Below are positions 54,561-63,399 of a stretch of 64,000 bases of DNA, piece after piece. Made by a program: the position numbers and the translations under genes. This stretch comes from Cetobacterium sp. 2A. Its GTDB lineage: Bacteria > Fusobacteriota > Fusobacteriia > Fusobacteriales > Fusobacteriaceae. The stretch is taken from positions 1,014,501 through 1,078,500 of the forward strand of contig NZ_JACFAJ010000006.1 in the NCBI RefSeq assembly GCF_014250685.1, written 5' to 3'. Position 1 is the stretch's first letter. Each line of letters opens with the position of its first letter. The notes beneath the pieces were generated by a model. That model was not told the origin of the DNA. It saw only the letters and a program-made list of their open reading frames with translations, and made no database searches.

Positions 54561-55148
54561 ATGAAAAAAAGAGTATATTTTGATAAGTATGGTGAAATGA
54601 GATTTATTTCCCACTTGGATATGCTTAGATTTATGGAGAGGTTAATAAAAAAAACTCACATACCTGTAAAGTATAGTCAAGGATTCCATCCAAGACCTAG
54701 AACTTCATTTGGGAATCCAGTTTCTCTTGGAACTGAAGCTTATAATGAGGTTATGGATATAGAACTAGAAAAGAATATGTCAGATCAAGAGATAATGGAT
54801 ATGTTAAATTCTGGTGGAGTAATTGGATTTCGTGTAAATAAAGTAGAAACAATTACTGATAAAATTAGTATAACGGATATATTTACAAATGCTATCTATG
54901 AAATAGATGGCGATGAAAAAACAATAGACACACTAGAAAATCTTTTTAAAAGTGATAATATAATAGAAGTTAAAGAAAAAAATGGTAAAAGAACAGAAAG
55001 AAATTTAGGTGAAAGAGTTATATCTTTCGAAAGAACAGGAAATAAAATAGAAGTAGAACTTGTTAATACATCACCTAATTCATTTTTAATACTTGCGGGA
55101 ATAGATGTAAAAGATGTTGTTATCAAAAAAAATGGATATAAAAAGTAG
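54561..55148 (+). CDS. DUF2344 (radical-SAM-associated, TIGR03936) protein
   Basis: This 195-residue soluble protein belongs to the DUF2344/TIGR03936 family. The N-terminus RVYFDKYGEMRFISHLDMLRFMERLI and KYSQGFHPRPRTSFGNPVSLGTEAYNEVMDIEL are its signatures. In most genomes it lies next to, or fused with, a radical SAM protein (TIGR03960) and near rng or ribosomal genes; neither is adjacent here. The ATG at 54561 aligns with the family's N-terminus; a start at 54513 adds 16 residues and places the likely promoter in the gene. Function is unknown, possibly RNA modification. Confidence 0.88.
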   Translation: MKKRVYFDKYGEMRFISHLDMLRFMERLIKKTHIPVKYSQGFHPRPRTSFGNPVSLGTEAYNEVMDIELEKNMSDQEIMDMLNSGGVIGFRVNKVETITDKISITDIFTNAIYEIDGDEKTIDTLENLFKSDNIIEVKEKNGKRTERNLGERVISFERTGNKIEVELVNTSPNSFLILAGIDVKDVVIKKNGYKK

Positions 55149-55168
55149 TGAAGGAAGGGAGATAAAAA

Positions 55169-56440
55169 ATGTTAGAGTTAAGATTTATTCGTGATAATAT
55201 TGAGTTTTTAGGGGAGATGCTTGAGAATAGAGGGAGTAATGTTGACCTTAAAGAATTTGAGCAACTAGATGCAGAAAGAAGAGAGATTCTTACGGAAGTT
55301 GAGGGTCTAAAAAATAAGAGAAATACAGTTTCAACAGAAGTTGCAAAGATGAAAAAGTCTGGAGAAGACGCTTCAGAAATAATAAAAGAGATGGGAATTG
55401 TAGCAGCTAGAATAAAAGAGTTAGATGCAAAATTGGCAGAAGTTGACGAAAAGTTAACTTATTTCCAAATGACTATACCTAATGTATATCATGAGTCAAC
55501 TCCAATTGGAAAATCAGAAGATGATAACGTTGAGGTTAGAAGATGGGGAACTCCAAAAGAGTTTTCATTTGAACCAAAGCCACATTTTGAAATTGGAGAA
55601 GATTTAGAAATTTTAGATTTTGAAAGAGGAGCAAAACTTGGAGGATCAAGATTTGTTATCTATAGAGGTGCTGGAGCAAGATTAGAAAGAGCATTAATTA
55701 ACTTCATGCTTGATACTCATACAACAGAACACGGATATACAGAGCATATAACTCCGTTTATTGTAAAAAGAGAAATATGTGAAGGGACAGGACAACTTCC
55801 AAAGTTTGAGGAAGATATGTACAAAACTACAGATGATATGTTCTTAATATCAACTTCAGAAATTACTATGACAAATATTCATAGAAAAGAAATATTAGAA
55901 GAAAAAGATTTACCTAAATATTATACAGCTTATTCTCCTTGTTTTAGAAGAGAAGCAGGATCATATGGTAGAGACTTAAAAGGTCTTATAAGATTACACC
56001 AATTCAACAAAGTTGAGATGGTAAAGCTTGCAACTCCTGAGACATCTTATGATGAGCTAGAGAAAATGGTTGTAAATGCAGAGACAATTCTTCAAAGGCT
56101 GAACCTTCCTTACCGTATAATTCAGTTATGTTCTGGAGATATGGGATTTGGAGCTACTAAAACTTATGATTTAGAAGTTTGGTTACCGGCTCAAGGAAAA
56201 TATAGAGAAATTTCATCTTGTTCAAACTGTGGAGATTTCCAAGCAAGAAGAATGGGATTAAAATATAAGCCAGAAGGAACAACAAAGAGCGAGTTTTGTC
56301 ATACATTAAATGGTTCAGGATTAGCAGTTGGAAGAACTTTAGTTGCTATTATGGAAAACTACCAACAAGAAGATGGATCTTTCTTAGTTCCAGAGGTTTT
56401 AATACCTTACATGGGTGGGTTAGATGTTATTAAAAAGTAG
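55169..56440 (+). CDS. serS: Seryl-tRNA synthetase
   Basis: SerRS charges tRNA-Ser with serine. The 423-residue protein has an N-terminal antiparallel coiled-coil arm (about residues 28-100), then class II motif 1 (around [12 protein letters not shown]), motif 2 ([24 protein letters not shown]) and motif 3 ([16 protein letters not shown]). GREIS-type serine-binding [15 protein letters not shown] is present. Its 3' end overlaps the next small gene, and its stop codon lies in a terminator-like hairpin. Confidence 0.98.
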   Translation: MLELRFIRDNIEFLGEMLENRGSNVDLKEFEQLDAERREILTEVEGLKNKRNTVSTEVAKMKKSGEDASEIIKEMGIVAARIKELDAKLAEVDEKLTYFQMTIPNVYHESTPIGKSEDDNVEVRRWGTPKEFSFEPKPHFEIGEDLEILDFERGAKLGGSRFVIYRGAGARLERALINFMLDTHTTEHGYTEHITPFIVKREICEGTGQLPKFEEDMYKTTDDMFLISTSEITMTNIHRKEILEEKDLPKYYTAYSPCFRREAGSYGRDLKGLIRLHQFNKVEMVKLATPETSYDELEKMVVNAETILQRLNLPYRIIQLCSGDMGFGATKTYDLEVWLPAQGKYREISSCSNCGDFQARRMGLKYKPEGTTKSEFCHTLNGSGLAVGRTLVAIMENYQQEDGSFLVPEVLIPYMGGLDVIKK

Positions 56441-56897
56441 TCTCTTACTACTTTTTTTGGCTAATATATTCAGTAAAAATATAAAAGCATTAACTATTCT
56501 ATTTGTGATAGGTATAGTTTTAAATTTAATATATAATAAAGAACTTTTAAAAAGTTTAAAAAAGATGAGATTTTTATTTTTCTTCTATTTTACGACTTGT
56601 ATTTTTCAACTTTTTTATATACAAGAAGGAGAAGTAATTTTAAAAATTTACAATATGTACATTACAAGAGAGGGATTAGAGAATTTTGGAATCAATTTTT
56701 TTAGAATCTTTAATTTACTTTCACTATCTTGGATTGTAAATTCTAAGAATTTACTTAAAGGAAGATTTTCATCATATCAAAATGTAATAGAAAATGTTAT
56801 GGACTTAGTTCCAGAAGTTATGAAGCTTTTCAAAAAAAGAATGAAGATAAAATGGTTCTTTAGACATATTTTAAATCAGATAAAGGTAAAAATATGA
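56424..56897 (+). CDS. Small membrane protein, possible ECF T-component-like fragment
   Basis: This 157-residue protein has three to four hydrophobic segments near residues 3-15, 22-37, 47-66 and about 85-105. The segment [27 protein letters not shown] recalls the CbiQ-type T component of ECF transporters (YITREGL..., R-x-L-x-L), but the protein is far shorter than CbiQ and I see no ECF ATPase genes nearby. It ends in a basic stretch ([13 protein letters not shown]). The proposed ATG lies inside serS, with GGTGGG as a weak ribosome site. The serS terminator hairpin overlaps its first codons, so expression may be low. Confidence 0.6.
   Translation: MLLKSSLLLLFLANIFSKNIKALTILFVIGIVLNLIYNKELLKSLKKMRFLFFFYFTTCIFQLFYIQEGEVILKIYNMYITREGLENFGINFFRIFNLLSLSWIVNSKNLLKGRFSSYQNVIENVMDLVPEVMKLFKKRMKIKWFFRHILNQIKVKI
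56432..56458 (+). terminator. Hairpin at the serS stop, inside the next ORF
   Basis: AAAAAGTAGT and ACTACTTTTT pair around CTCTT, followed by TT. The serS stop codon is in the left arm. It has the form of an intrinsic terminator yet lies within the 5' codons of the following small membrane-protein gene. Confidence 0.72.
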
Positions 56898-56909
56898 TAG
56901 TTTCAAAAA

Positions 56910-56938
56910 TTGATTTTATGATAAAAGTTTGTTAAAAT
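56910..56938 (+). promoter_or_regulatory. Promoter of fba
   Basis: TTGATT (56910-56915) and TAAAAT (56933-56938), preceded by TGT, are 17 bases apart. The leader is about 30 bases, with AGGAGGG before the ATG. Confidence 0.7.
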
Positions 56939-56973
56939 TAAATTGAATAATAAAAAATGCAGGAGGGTTACAA

Positions 56974-57954
56974 ATGACTTATAATTATAAGGAGTTAGGT
57001 CTTTCAAACACAAGAGAGATGTTCGAAAAAGCAAATAAAGAGCATTATGCAGTTCCAGCTTTCAATTTTAACAACATGGAGCAAATGCTAGCAATAATTG
57101 AAGCTTGTGCAGAAACAGGTTCGCCAGTTATTCTTCAATGTTCAATGGGAGCACTAAAATATATGACTAAAGAGGTTGTTCCTTTACTAGCAAAAGCAGG
57201 AGTAGACAGAGCAAGAGCTATGGGGTCAGATATTCCAGTTGCATTACACTTAGATCATGGACCAAATTTAGAAGCGGTTAAAGAAGTTATCGATTGTGGA
57301 TTCTCTTCAGTTATGATTGATGGATCACATTATGATTTTGAAAAAAATATAGAGGTTACTAAAGCAGTTGTTGAGTATGCTCATAACTATGATGTAACAG
57401 TAGAAGCAGAACTAGGAGTTCTTGCAGGAATAGAGGATGACGTAGAAGCAGAACACCATATCTATACTGATCCAGAAGAAGTAATAGAATTTGTTGAAAA
57501 AACAGGAGTAGATTCATTAGCAATAGCTATTGGAACTTCACATGGAGCTCATAAGTTCAAACCAGGATCAAACCCTAAGTTAGAATTAAGCATATTAGCT
57601 AAAGTTGAAGATAAACTTCCAGGATTCCCAATTGTACTTCATGGATCGTCAGCAGTACCAGCAGAGTATGTTGAAAAGATTAAAAAGTATGGTGGAGAAT
57701 TAAAGGATGCTATAGGAATTCCTGATTCTGAGTTACAAGGAGCAGCTAAATCTGGTGTAGCTAAAATAAACGTTGATACAGACGGAAGATTAGCTTTCAC
57801 TGCAGGAGTTAGAGAAGTATTTGCTACTAAACCAGCAGAATTCGATCCAAGAAAATATTTAGGTGTTGCAAAAGAAGAAATGAAAAAATATTATATTTTA
57901 AAAATTAAAAATGTATTCGGATCTGAGAATGCATATACAGCAGCAAAAAAGTAA
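56974..57954 (+). CDS. fba: Class II fructose-1,6-bisphosphate aldolase
   Basis: This is the zinc-dependent aldolase of glycolysis and gluconeogenesis, 326 residues. PVALHLDHGPN carries the catalytic Asp and a zinc-binding His; AIDGSHY-like MIDGSHYDFEKN, VEAELGVLAG, and the later GTSHGAHKF and VLHGSSAVP supply the remaining metal and phosphate contacts. INVDTDGRLAFTAGVRE near the C-terminus is also conserved. It is a monocistronic unit between a strong promoter and a strong terminator. Confidence 0.97.
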   Translation: MTYNYKELGLSNTREMFEKANKEHYAVPAFNFNNMEQMLAIIEACAETGSPVILQCSMGALKYMTKEVVPLLAKAGVDRARAMGSDIPVALHLDHGPNLEAVKEVIDCGFSSVMIDGSHYDFEKNIEVTKAVVEYAHNYDVTVEAELGVLAGIEDDVEAEHHIYTDPEEVIEFVEKTGVDSLAIAIGTSHGAHKFKPGSNPKLELSILAKVEDKLPGFPIVLHGSSAVPAEYVEKIKKYGGELKDAIGIPDSELQGAAKSGVAKINVDTDGRLAFTAGVREVFATKPAEFDPRKYLGVAKEEMKKYYILKIKNVFGSENAYTAAKK

Positions 57955-57960
57955 AATATT

Positions 57961-57991
57961 AAGGAGAGTTCTACGGAACTCTCCTTTTTTT
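57961..57991 (+). terminator. Terminator of fba
   Basis: AAGGAGAGTTC and GAACTCTCCTT form an 11-base-pair hairpin around TACG and are followed by a T-run, 6 bases after the fba stop. Confidence 0.93.
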
Positions 57992-58023
57992 ATTACTAAT
58001 CTGAATTAAATAATTTGATTGCA

Positions 58024-58052
58024 TTGATTTTTTATAAGAGATGTAGTAATAA
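58024..58052 (+). promoter_or_regulatory. Possible promoter of the hydrogenase operon
   Basis: TTGATT (58024-58029) and TAATAA (58047-58052) are 17 bases apart. The first hydrogenase gene starts 40 bases later after GGGGAGGAA. TAAAAT at 58050-58055 is an alternative -10. Confidence 0.45.
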
Positions 58053-58092
58053 AATAGGGAGTATTTTACTTTCAAAAATAGGGGAGGAAATA

Positions 58093-58584
58093 ATGGATTG
58101 CGAGAATAAGTTATCAGCACAATGCTACGGAGCATTAAAAGACTATATTGATAGTTTGGAAGAGAAAAAAGGAGCACTGATATCTGTACTGCACAAAGCA
58201 CAAGAAATATTTGGATATCTGCCTACTGAAGTTCAAGAATTTATAGCAGTAGAATTAGGAGTGCCAGTATCTAAGGTTTATGGAGTTGTTAGTTTTTATC
58301 ATTTCTTTACAATGACACCTAAGGGAAAATACTCGATATCTGTTTGTATGGGGACAGCTTGTTATGTAAGAGGAGCAGAAAAAGTTCTAAATAACGTAAA
58401 AAACTATCTTGGAATTGAAGTTGGCGAAACCACAGAGGATGGATTATTTTCTTTAGACGCTCTAAGATGTGTTGGAGCATGTGGACTAGCACCCGTTGTA
58501 TTAGTTGGGAAAGATGTTTATGGAAAACAAGAAGTTAAAGATATGAAAAAAATCTTAGAAAAGTATAGAGCTATGGAAAAATAA
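58093..58584 (+). CDS. hydC: NADH-linked [FeFe] hydrogenase, NuoE-like 2Fe-2S subunit
   Basis: This 163-residue subunit is related to NuoE and HndA/HydC. The thioredoxin-like 2Fe-2S domain has its ligands in CMGTACYVRG and CVGACGLAPV. The N-terminal helical part (LISVLHKAQEIFGYLPTEVQEFIA) is standard. It passes electrons between the NADH-oxidising HydB and the rest of the complex. The ATG at 58093 follows GGGGAGGAA; a reading from 58015 would include the promoter and adds 26 unrelated residues. It is the first gene of a three-gene operon. Confidence 0.92.
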   Translation: MDCENKLSAQCYGALKDYIDSLEEKKGALISVLHKAQEIFGYLPTEVQEFIAVELGVPVSKVYGVVSFYHFFTMTPKGKYSISVCMGTACYVRGAEKVLNNVKNYLGIEVGETTEDGLFSLDALRCVGACGLAPVVLVGKDVYGKQEVKDMKKILEKYRAMEK

Positions 58585-58602
58585 TATAGGATGGAGGATG
58601 TA

Positions 58603-60390
58603 ATGACGCAGATGAAAAAAATACTTGTTTGTGGGGGAACTGGTTGTCTTTCAGCAAAGAGTGACTTAATTGTTGAAAATTTAAAAACTAGCTTAAAAAA
58701 TCACAATTTAAATGATAGTGTTGAAGTTATAAAAACAGGATGTTTTGGATTTTGTGAGAAAGGTCCAATTGTAAAAATTTTACCAGAAAATACATTTTAT
58801 ATTGAAGTAAAACCAGAAGATGCGGAAAGAATTGTAGTTGAAGATATAATAAGCGAGCAAAGATTAGTTGACTTGCTGTATATAGATCCCAAGTCAGGGG
58901 AAAGAATATTCGAAGGTGAAAACATGGAATTTTATAAGAAGCAAGTCAGAATTGCTCTTAAAAATTGTGGAGAGATAGATCCAGAGAATATAAAGCATTA
59001 TATAGCAGCTGATGGTTATGCAGCTCTTAAAAAGGTTGTAACTACTATGAGCCAAGAAGAAGTAATAAAAGAGATTAAAGACTCAGGGTTAAGAGGAAGG
59101 GGTGGAGGAGGATATCCTACAGGTTTAAAGTGGGAGATTGCATTTAAAAATAAATCGGATCAAAAATATGTTGTATGTAATGCTGACGAGGGAGATCCCG
59201 GAGCATTTATGGATAGATCTATTTTAGAGGGAGATCCTCATTCTGTAATTGAAGGAATGGTTATTTGCGGATATTCAATAGGAGCAACTAAAGGACTTGT
59301 TTATATTAGAGCAGAATATCCTCTAGCTATTGAAAGACTTAGAAAAGCTATAGAGGATGCTAGAAAAAATGGATTTTTAGGAAAAAATATTTTTGGAACC
59401 GACTTTTCTTTTGATATCGAAATAAAATATGGAGCAGGAGCCTTTGTATGTGGTGAAGAAACAGCCTTAATTCACTCTATGGAGGGTAAAAGAGGAGAGC
59501 CTACTGTAAAACCACCTTACCCAGCAGAATCTGGATATTGGGGAAAACCAACAAATGTAAATAATGTTGAAACATTAGGAAATATTGCTCAAATAATTTT
59601 AAAAGGTTCGAAATGGTTTAAAAGTATAGGAACTTTAAATTCATCAGGAACTAAAGTTTTTGCTTTGGCTGGGAAAATAAATAATGTAGGATTAGTAGAA
59701 GTTCCTATGGGAACAACGCTAAGAGAAGTAATCTTTGAAATTGGTGGTGGAATTAAAAACGATAAGAAGTTCAAAGCTGTTCAAACTGGTGGGCCATCAG
59801 GTGGTTGTTTAACAGAGAAAGATTTAGATACTCCAATTGATTTTGATACTTTACTTTCAAAAGGTTCCATGATGGGTTCAGGTGGAATGATTGTAATGGA
59901 TGAAGACGACTGTATGGTTGCTGTTTCAAAGTTTTATTTAGAATTTACTGTTGATGAGTCATGTGGGAAATGTGCACCTTGTAGAATTGGAAATACAAGA
60001 CTTTGGGAAATTTTAGATAAAATAACAAAAGGTCATGGAACAATGGAGGATTTAAATCTATTAAGAGAACTTTCAAGCACAATAAAAAGTACGTCTCTAT
60101 GTGGATTGGGTCAAACTTCTCCAAATCCAGTTTTATCAACATTAAACCAATTCTGGGATGAGTATGTAGCACATATAGAAGATAAAAAATGTCCAGCAGG
60201 ACAATGCCAAGCTTTAAGAAGATATCTAATAAATGAAAAGTGTGTTGGCTGTACAGCTTGTGCTAGAGTATGTCCTGTTGCTTGTATAGAAGGAAAAGTA
60301 AAAGAGCCTCATGTTATAGATCAAAGTAGATGTATAAAGTGTGGAGCTTGTTACACAGCTTGTAAATTTAATGCTATTGACAGAGTTTAA
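58603..60390 (+). CDS. hydB: NADH-linked [FeFe] hydrogenase, NuoF-like flavin subunit
   Basis: This 595-residue subunit is of HydB/HndC type. It has an N-terminal 2Fe-2S thioredoxin-like domain (CGGTGCLSAKSD and TGCFGFCEKGP), then the NuoF NADH/FMN core (GLRGRGGGGYPTGLKW, CNADEGDPGAFMDRS, GAGAFVCGEETALIHSMEG). A SLBB domain, the 4Fe-4S site SCGKCAPCRIGN and a C-terminal pair of ferredoxin clusters (CVGCTACARVCPVAC and CIKCGACYTACKF) follow. It oxidises or reduces NAD(H). ATG at 58603 is preferred since GGAGG lies 5 bases upstream; 58591 is the alternative. Confidence 0.93.
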   Translation: MTQMKKILVCGGTGCLSAKSDLIVENLKTSLKNHNLNDSVEVIKTGCFGFCEKGPIVKILPENTFYIEVKPEDAERIVVEDIISEQRLVDLLYIDPKSGERIFEGENMEFYKKQVRIALKNCGEIDPENIKHYIAADGYAALKKVVTTMSQEEVIKEIKDSGLRGRGGGGYPTGLKWEIAFKNKSDQKYVVCNADEGDPGAFMDRSILEGDPHSVIEGMVICGYSIGATKGLVYIRAEYPLAIERLRKAIEDARKNGFLGKNIFGTDFSFDIEIKYGAGAFVCGEETALIHSMEGKRGEPTVKPPYPAESGYWGKPTNVNNVETLGNIAQIILKGSKWFKSIGTLNSSGTKVFALAGKINNVGLVEVPMGTTLREVIFEIGGGIKNDKKFKAVQTGGPSGGCLTEKDLDTPIDFDTLLSKGSMMGSGGMIVMDEDDCMVAVSKFYLEFTVDESCGKCAPCRIGNTRLWEILDKITKGHGTMEDLNLLRELSSTIKSTSLCGLGQTSPNPVLSTLNQFWDEYVAHIEDKKCPAGQCQALRRYLINEKCVGCTACARVCPVACIEGKVKEPHVIDQSRCIKCGACYTACKFNAIDRV

Positions 60391-60408
60391 TTCTTGGAGG
60401 TATTTTTA

Positions 60409-62163
60409 ATGGCCAATGTAGTTGTTATAATAGATGGGAAAGAAGTTGAGATAGCTAAAGGAGCTACGATTTTGGAAGCTGCCAAAAGTGCAGGAATAAA
60501 AATTCCAAGTCTTTGTTTTATGGAGATACCCGAAATGGGCTTCAAAAATGATTGTGCTTCTTGTAGAATTTGTGTGGTTGAGGTGGTAGGAAGAAAAAAT
60601 TTAGTTCCATCTTGTGCTACTCCAGTAACTCCTGGAATGGTTATCAATACAAATACGATGGAAGTATTAGAAAAAAGAAGAAATGTATTGGAACTTATGT
60701 TATCTAATCATCCGACAGATTGTTTGATTTGTGCTAAAAATGGAGATTGTGATTTACAAACTTTAGCGAGAGAATTTGGTATTAGAGATATCAGATTTAA
60801 GGGTAAAATATTTGAATACAGAAGAGAAGTTTCTCCTTCTATTGTAAGAGATTTAGATAAATGTATAATGTGTAGAAGATGTGAAACTATGTGTAATGAA
60901 GTTCAAACTTGTGAAGTTCTTTCAGGTATAAATAGAGGATTTAAGTCTATAGTTTCAACAGTGTTTGAAAAAGATTTGGATAAAACTAATTGTACATTCT
61001 GTGGACAATGTGTTGCAGTATGTCCAGTAGGAGCATTATATGAAAAGGATTACACTTGGAGACTTGTTAAAGATATAGCAAACCAAAAGAAAAGAGTTGC
61101 CGTTCAGGTTGCTCCAGCAGTTAGAGTTGCTATAGGAGAAGAATTTGGATACGAACCTGGAACAGATGTGACAGGGGAGTTAGTGACAGCTTTGAAAAAG
61201 CTGGGATTTGATGATATATTTGATACAAACTTTGCTGCAGATTTAACAATTATGGAAGAGGCTGCAGAGTTTAAGGATAGACTTGAAAGATACTTATTGG
61301 GACATACGGATGTAAAACTTCCAATTCTTACATCTTGCTGCCCTGCATGGGTAAATTTCATAGAAAATCATTTTCAAGATATGTTAGATATACCTTCATC
61401 TGCTAAATCACCACAGCAAATGTTTGGATCTGTACTTAAAAATATATGGGCACCAGCTAGAGGAATAAGAAAAGAAGATTTAGTATGCGTTTCTATTATG
61501 CCGTGTTTAGCTAAAAAATTTGAAGCATCAAGAAATGAATTTTCAGATAATGGGGTTCCAGATGTGGACTACTCTATTTCAACAAGAGAACTAGCTCATC
61601 TTCTAAAGCAGTCTAATATAGATTTAAAAACTTTAGAAAAGACAAGTTTTGATAATCCTCTTGGATACTCAACTGGAGCTGCTGATATTTTCGGAAGAAC
61701 TGGAGGGGTAATTGAAGCAGCCACAAGGACAGTTTATGAGTTAGTTACCGGAGAAACATTAGAAGATGTTAACTTTAATCAACTAAGAGGAATGTCAGGA
61801 GTTCGTATAGCTGAAATTCCAGTTGGAGATTTAAAATTAAGAATAGGAATAGCAAATGGATTAGGATCTGCAAGAAAACTTCTAGAAAAAGTAAGAAATG
61901 GAGAAGAGACATTCCATGCCATAGAAATAATGGCTTGTAAAGGAGGGTGTATCGGTGGAGGCGGACAACCTTATCACCATGGAGATTTTTCTATAATAAG
62001 AAAAAGATATGATGCATTACAAAATATAGATGATAAAAAATCTTTTAGAAAATCACACGAGAATCCGTATGTTCAATCAATATACGAAAATTACTTAACT
62101 CATCCACTTAGTACCGAAGCTCACAAATTATTGCACACTCATTATTACCCTAAAAATAAATAG
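60409..62163 (+). CDS. hydA: [FeFe] hydrogenase catalytic subunit HydA (group A3-like)
   Basis: This 584-residue catalytic subunit makes H2 at an H-cluster. The N-terminal 2Fe-2S domain (CASCRICVVE) and a His-Cys3 cluster site (HPTDCLICAKNGDC) are followed by two 4Fe-4S sites (CIMCRRCETMC and CTFCGQCVAVCPVGAL). The H-domain has L1 TSCCPAWVNF, L2 MPCLAKKFEA and L3 MACKGGCIGGGGQP, and the small-subunit region runs to the end (SHENPYVQSIYENYL, HKLLHTHY). L3 has Lys in place of the usual Pro. ATG at 60409 follows GGAGG. Together with HydB and HydC this fits the trimeric, possibly electron-bifurcating enzyme; maturases HydEFG are not in the window. Confidence 0.95.
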   Translation: MANVVVIIDGKEVEIAKGATILEAAKSAGIKIPSLCFMEIPEMGFKNDCASCRICVVEVVGRKNLVPSCATPVTPGMVINTNTMEVLEKRRNVLELMLSNHPTDCLICAKNGDCDLQTLAREFGIRDIRFKGKIFEYRREVSPSIVRDLDKCIMCRRCETMCNEVQTCEVLSGINRGFKSIVSTVFEKDLDKTNCTFCGQCVAVCPVGALYEKDYTWRLVKDIANQKKRVAVQVAPAVRVAIGEEFGYEPGTDVTGELVTALKKLGFDDIFDTNFAADLTIMEEAAEFKDRLERYLLGHTDVKLPILTSCCPAWVNFIENHFQDMLDIPSSAKSPQQMFGSVLKNIWAPARGIRKEDLVCVSIMPCLAKKFEASRNEFSDNGVPDVDYSISTRELAHLLKQSNIDLKTLEKTSFDNPLGYSTGAADIFGRTGGVIEAATRTVYELVTGETLEDVNFNQLRGMSGVRIAEIPVGDLKLRIGIANGLGSARKLLEKVRNGEETFHAIEIMACKGGCIGGGGQPYHHGDFSIIRKRYDALQNIDDKKSFRKSHENPYVQSIYENYLTHPLSTEAHKLLHTHYYPKNK

Positions 62164-62170
62164 ATAAAAA

Positions 62171-62210
62171 TAAAATAACAGCAGTGTTTAACTGCTGTTA
62201 TTTTATTTTT
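62171..62210 (+). terminator. Terminator of the hydrogenase operon
   Basis: TAAAATAACAGCAGT and ACTGCTGTTATTTTA form a 15-base-pair hairpin around GTTTA and end in TTTTT, 7 bases past hydA. Confidence 0.93.
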
Positions 62211-62218
62211 AATGGTTC

Positions 62219-62247
62219 TTTACAAAGAGAAGGCAATGTAATATAAT
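62219..62247 (+). promoter_or_regulatory. Promoter of the M20 peptidase gene
   Basis: TTTACA (62219-62224) and TATAAT (62242-62247) are separated by 17 bases. The leader is about 40 bases, and GGGAGGAA precedes the ATG at 62293. Confidence 0.78.
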
Positions 62248-62292
62248 TGATGGAAGAATATGATTTTTTTATCACAAAATAGGGAGGAATAT

Positions 62293-63399
62293 ATGATAAA
62301 CGAACAGAGGCTAGTAGAGAATTTTTTAGACATGGTAAAAATCTCATCTCCATCTTTAAAAGAGAGAGAAGTTGGAGATTATCTTATAAATGTTCTTAGA
62401 GAGTTAGGCTTAGAAGTGATAGAAGATAATGCAGGAAAAATGAATAATGGAAATTGTGGAAATATAATAGGAATATTAAAATCTCCTGGAAAGAAAAAAG
62501 TACTTTTTAGTGCACACATGGATACGGTTTCACCATGTGATAAAATAACACCAATAGTAGAAGGAAGAGTTATTAAAACTGATGGAACATCTGTTCTTGG
62601 TGGAGATGATAAAGGTGGAATAGCTTCAATAATTGAAATGTTAAGAGTTATAAAAGAAAATAATATAGAGCATCCAGAAATAATTGTTGTTTTTTCAATT
62701 GCTGAGGAAATTGGATTATTAGGTGCAAAAAGTTTTGAAATAGAAAAGTATCAACCTGACTGTGGATTTATTTTAGATTCTAGCGGAAAACCAGGAGTTG
62801 CAATAGTAAAAGCTCCATACGCTGCTAAAGGAAAAATAACAATAATTGGAAAACCAGCTCATGCTGGAATATCGCCAGAGAATGGAATAAATGCTTTAAC
62901 AGTTGCTGCTCATGCAATTACAAAAATTAAACTTGGAAGAATTGATAAAGAAACTACTTCAAATATAGGAACAGTTAAGGGTGGATCCGCTGTAAATATA
63001 GTTATGCCATCTATTGAAATGATGTATGAAGCTAGAAGTTTATCTGGAGATACACTTAAAAATTTATTAGCTGAAACTATGGAAATTTTTGAATCAACAG
63101 TAAAAGAATTTGGTGCAGAATTTAAAAGCGATGTAGAAATTGGTTATGATGGGTTTATTATTTCTGAAGATTCACCTTTAATAGCGGAATTTAAAAGAGC
63201 ATGTGACAAACTTGGAGTAGAAGTTAAAACATTACCTTCAGGTGGTGGAAGTGACACTAACGTATACAACTCTAAAGGTGTTCCTTGTTTAAATTTAGCA
63301 GTTGGAATGTCTAAAGTGCACACAACAGAAGAGTTTATTGTTATTGACGATATGGTTGATATGGCAAAAATCCTAGTGGAGATAGTAAAAGGAAATTAG
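62293..63399 (+). CDS. M20 family metallopeptidase, PepT-like
   Basis: This 368-residue zinc aminopeptidase/aminoacylase-type enzyme is of the PepT-like M20B branch. Metal ligands and catalytic residues can be seen in LFSAHMDTVSP (His), LGGDDKGG (bridging Asp), AEEIGLLGAKSF (catalytic Glu and metal Glu), FILDSSG (Asp) and VHTTEEF (His). The middle dimerisation domain has GKPAHAGISPENGINAL. Role is likely cytoplasmic peptide breakdown, which suits the peptide transporter upstream. ATG at 62293 has GGGAGGAA just upstream; a start at 62260 would be 11 residues longer. Confidence 0.92.
   Translation: MINEQRLVENFLDMVKISSPSLKEREVGDYLINVLRELGLEVIEDNAGKMNNGNCGNIIGILKSPGKKKVLFSAHMDTVSPCDKITPIVEGRVIKTDGTSVLGGDDKGGIASIIEMLRVIKENNIEHPEIIVVFSIAEEIGLLGAKSFEIEKYQPDCGFILDSSGKPGVAIVKAPYAAKGKITIIGKPAHAGISPENGINALTVAAHAITKIKLGRIDKETTSNIGTVKGGSAVNIVMPSIEMMYEARSLSGDTLKNLLAETMEIFESTVKEFGAEFKSDVEIGYDGFIISEDSPLIAEFKRACDKLGVEVKTLPSGGGSDTNVYNSKGVPCLNLAVGMSKVHTTEEFIVIDDMVDMAKILVEIVKGN

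Noticed and set aside
57971-58201. Minus-strand reading frame between fba and the hydrogenase genes
   Set aside because: It runs through the fba terminator and the first codons of hydC, has no ribosome site and resembles no family.
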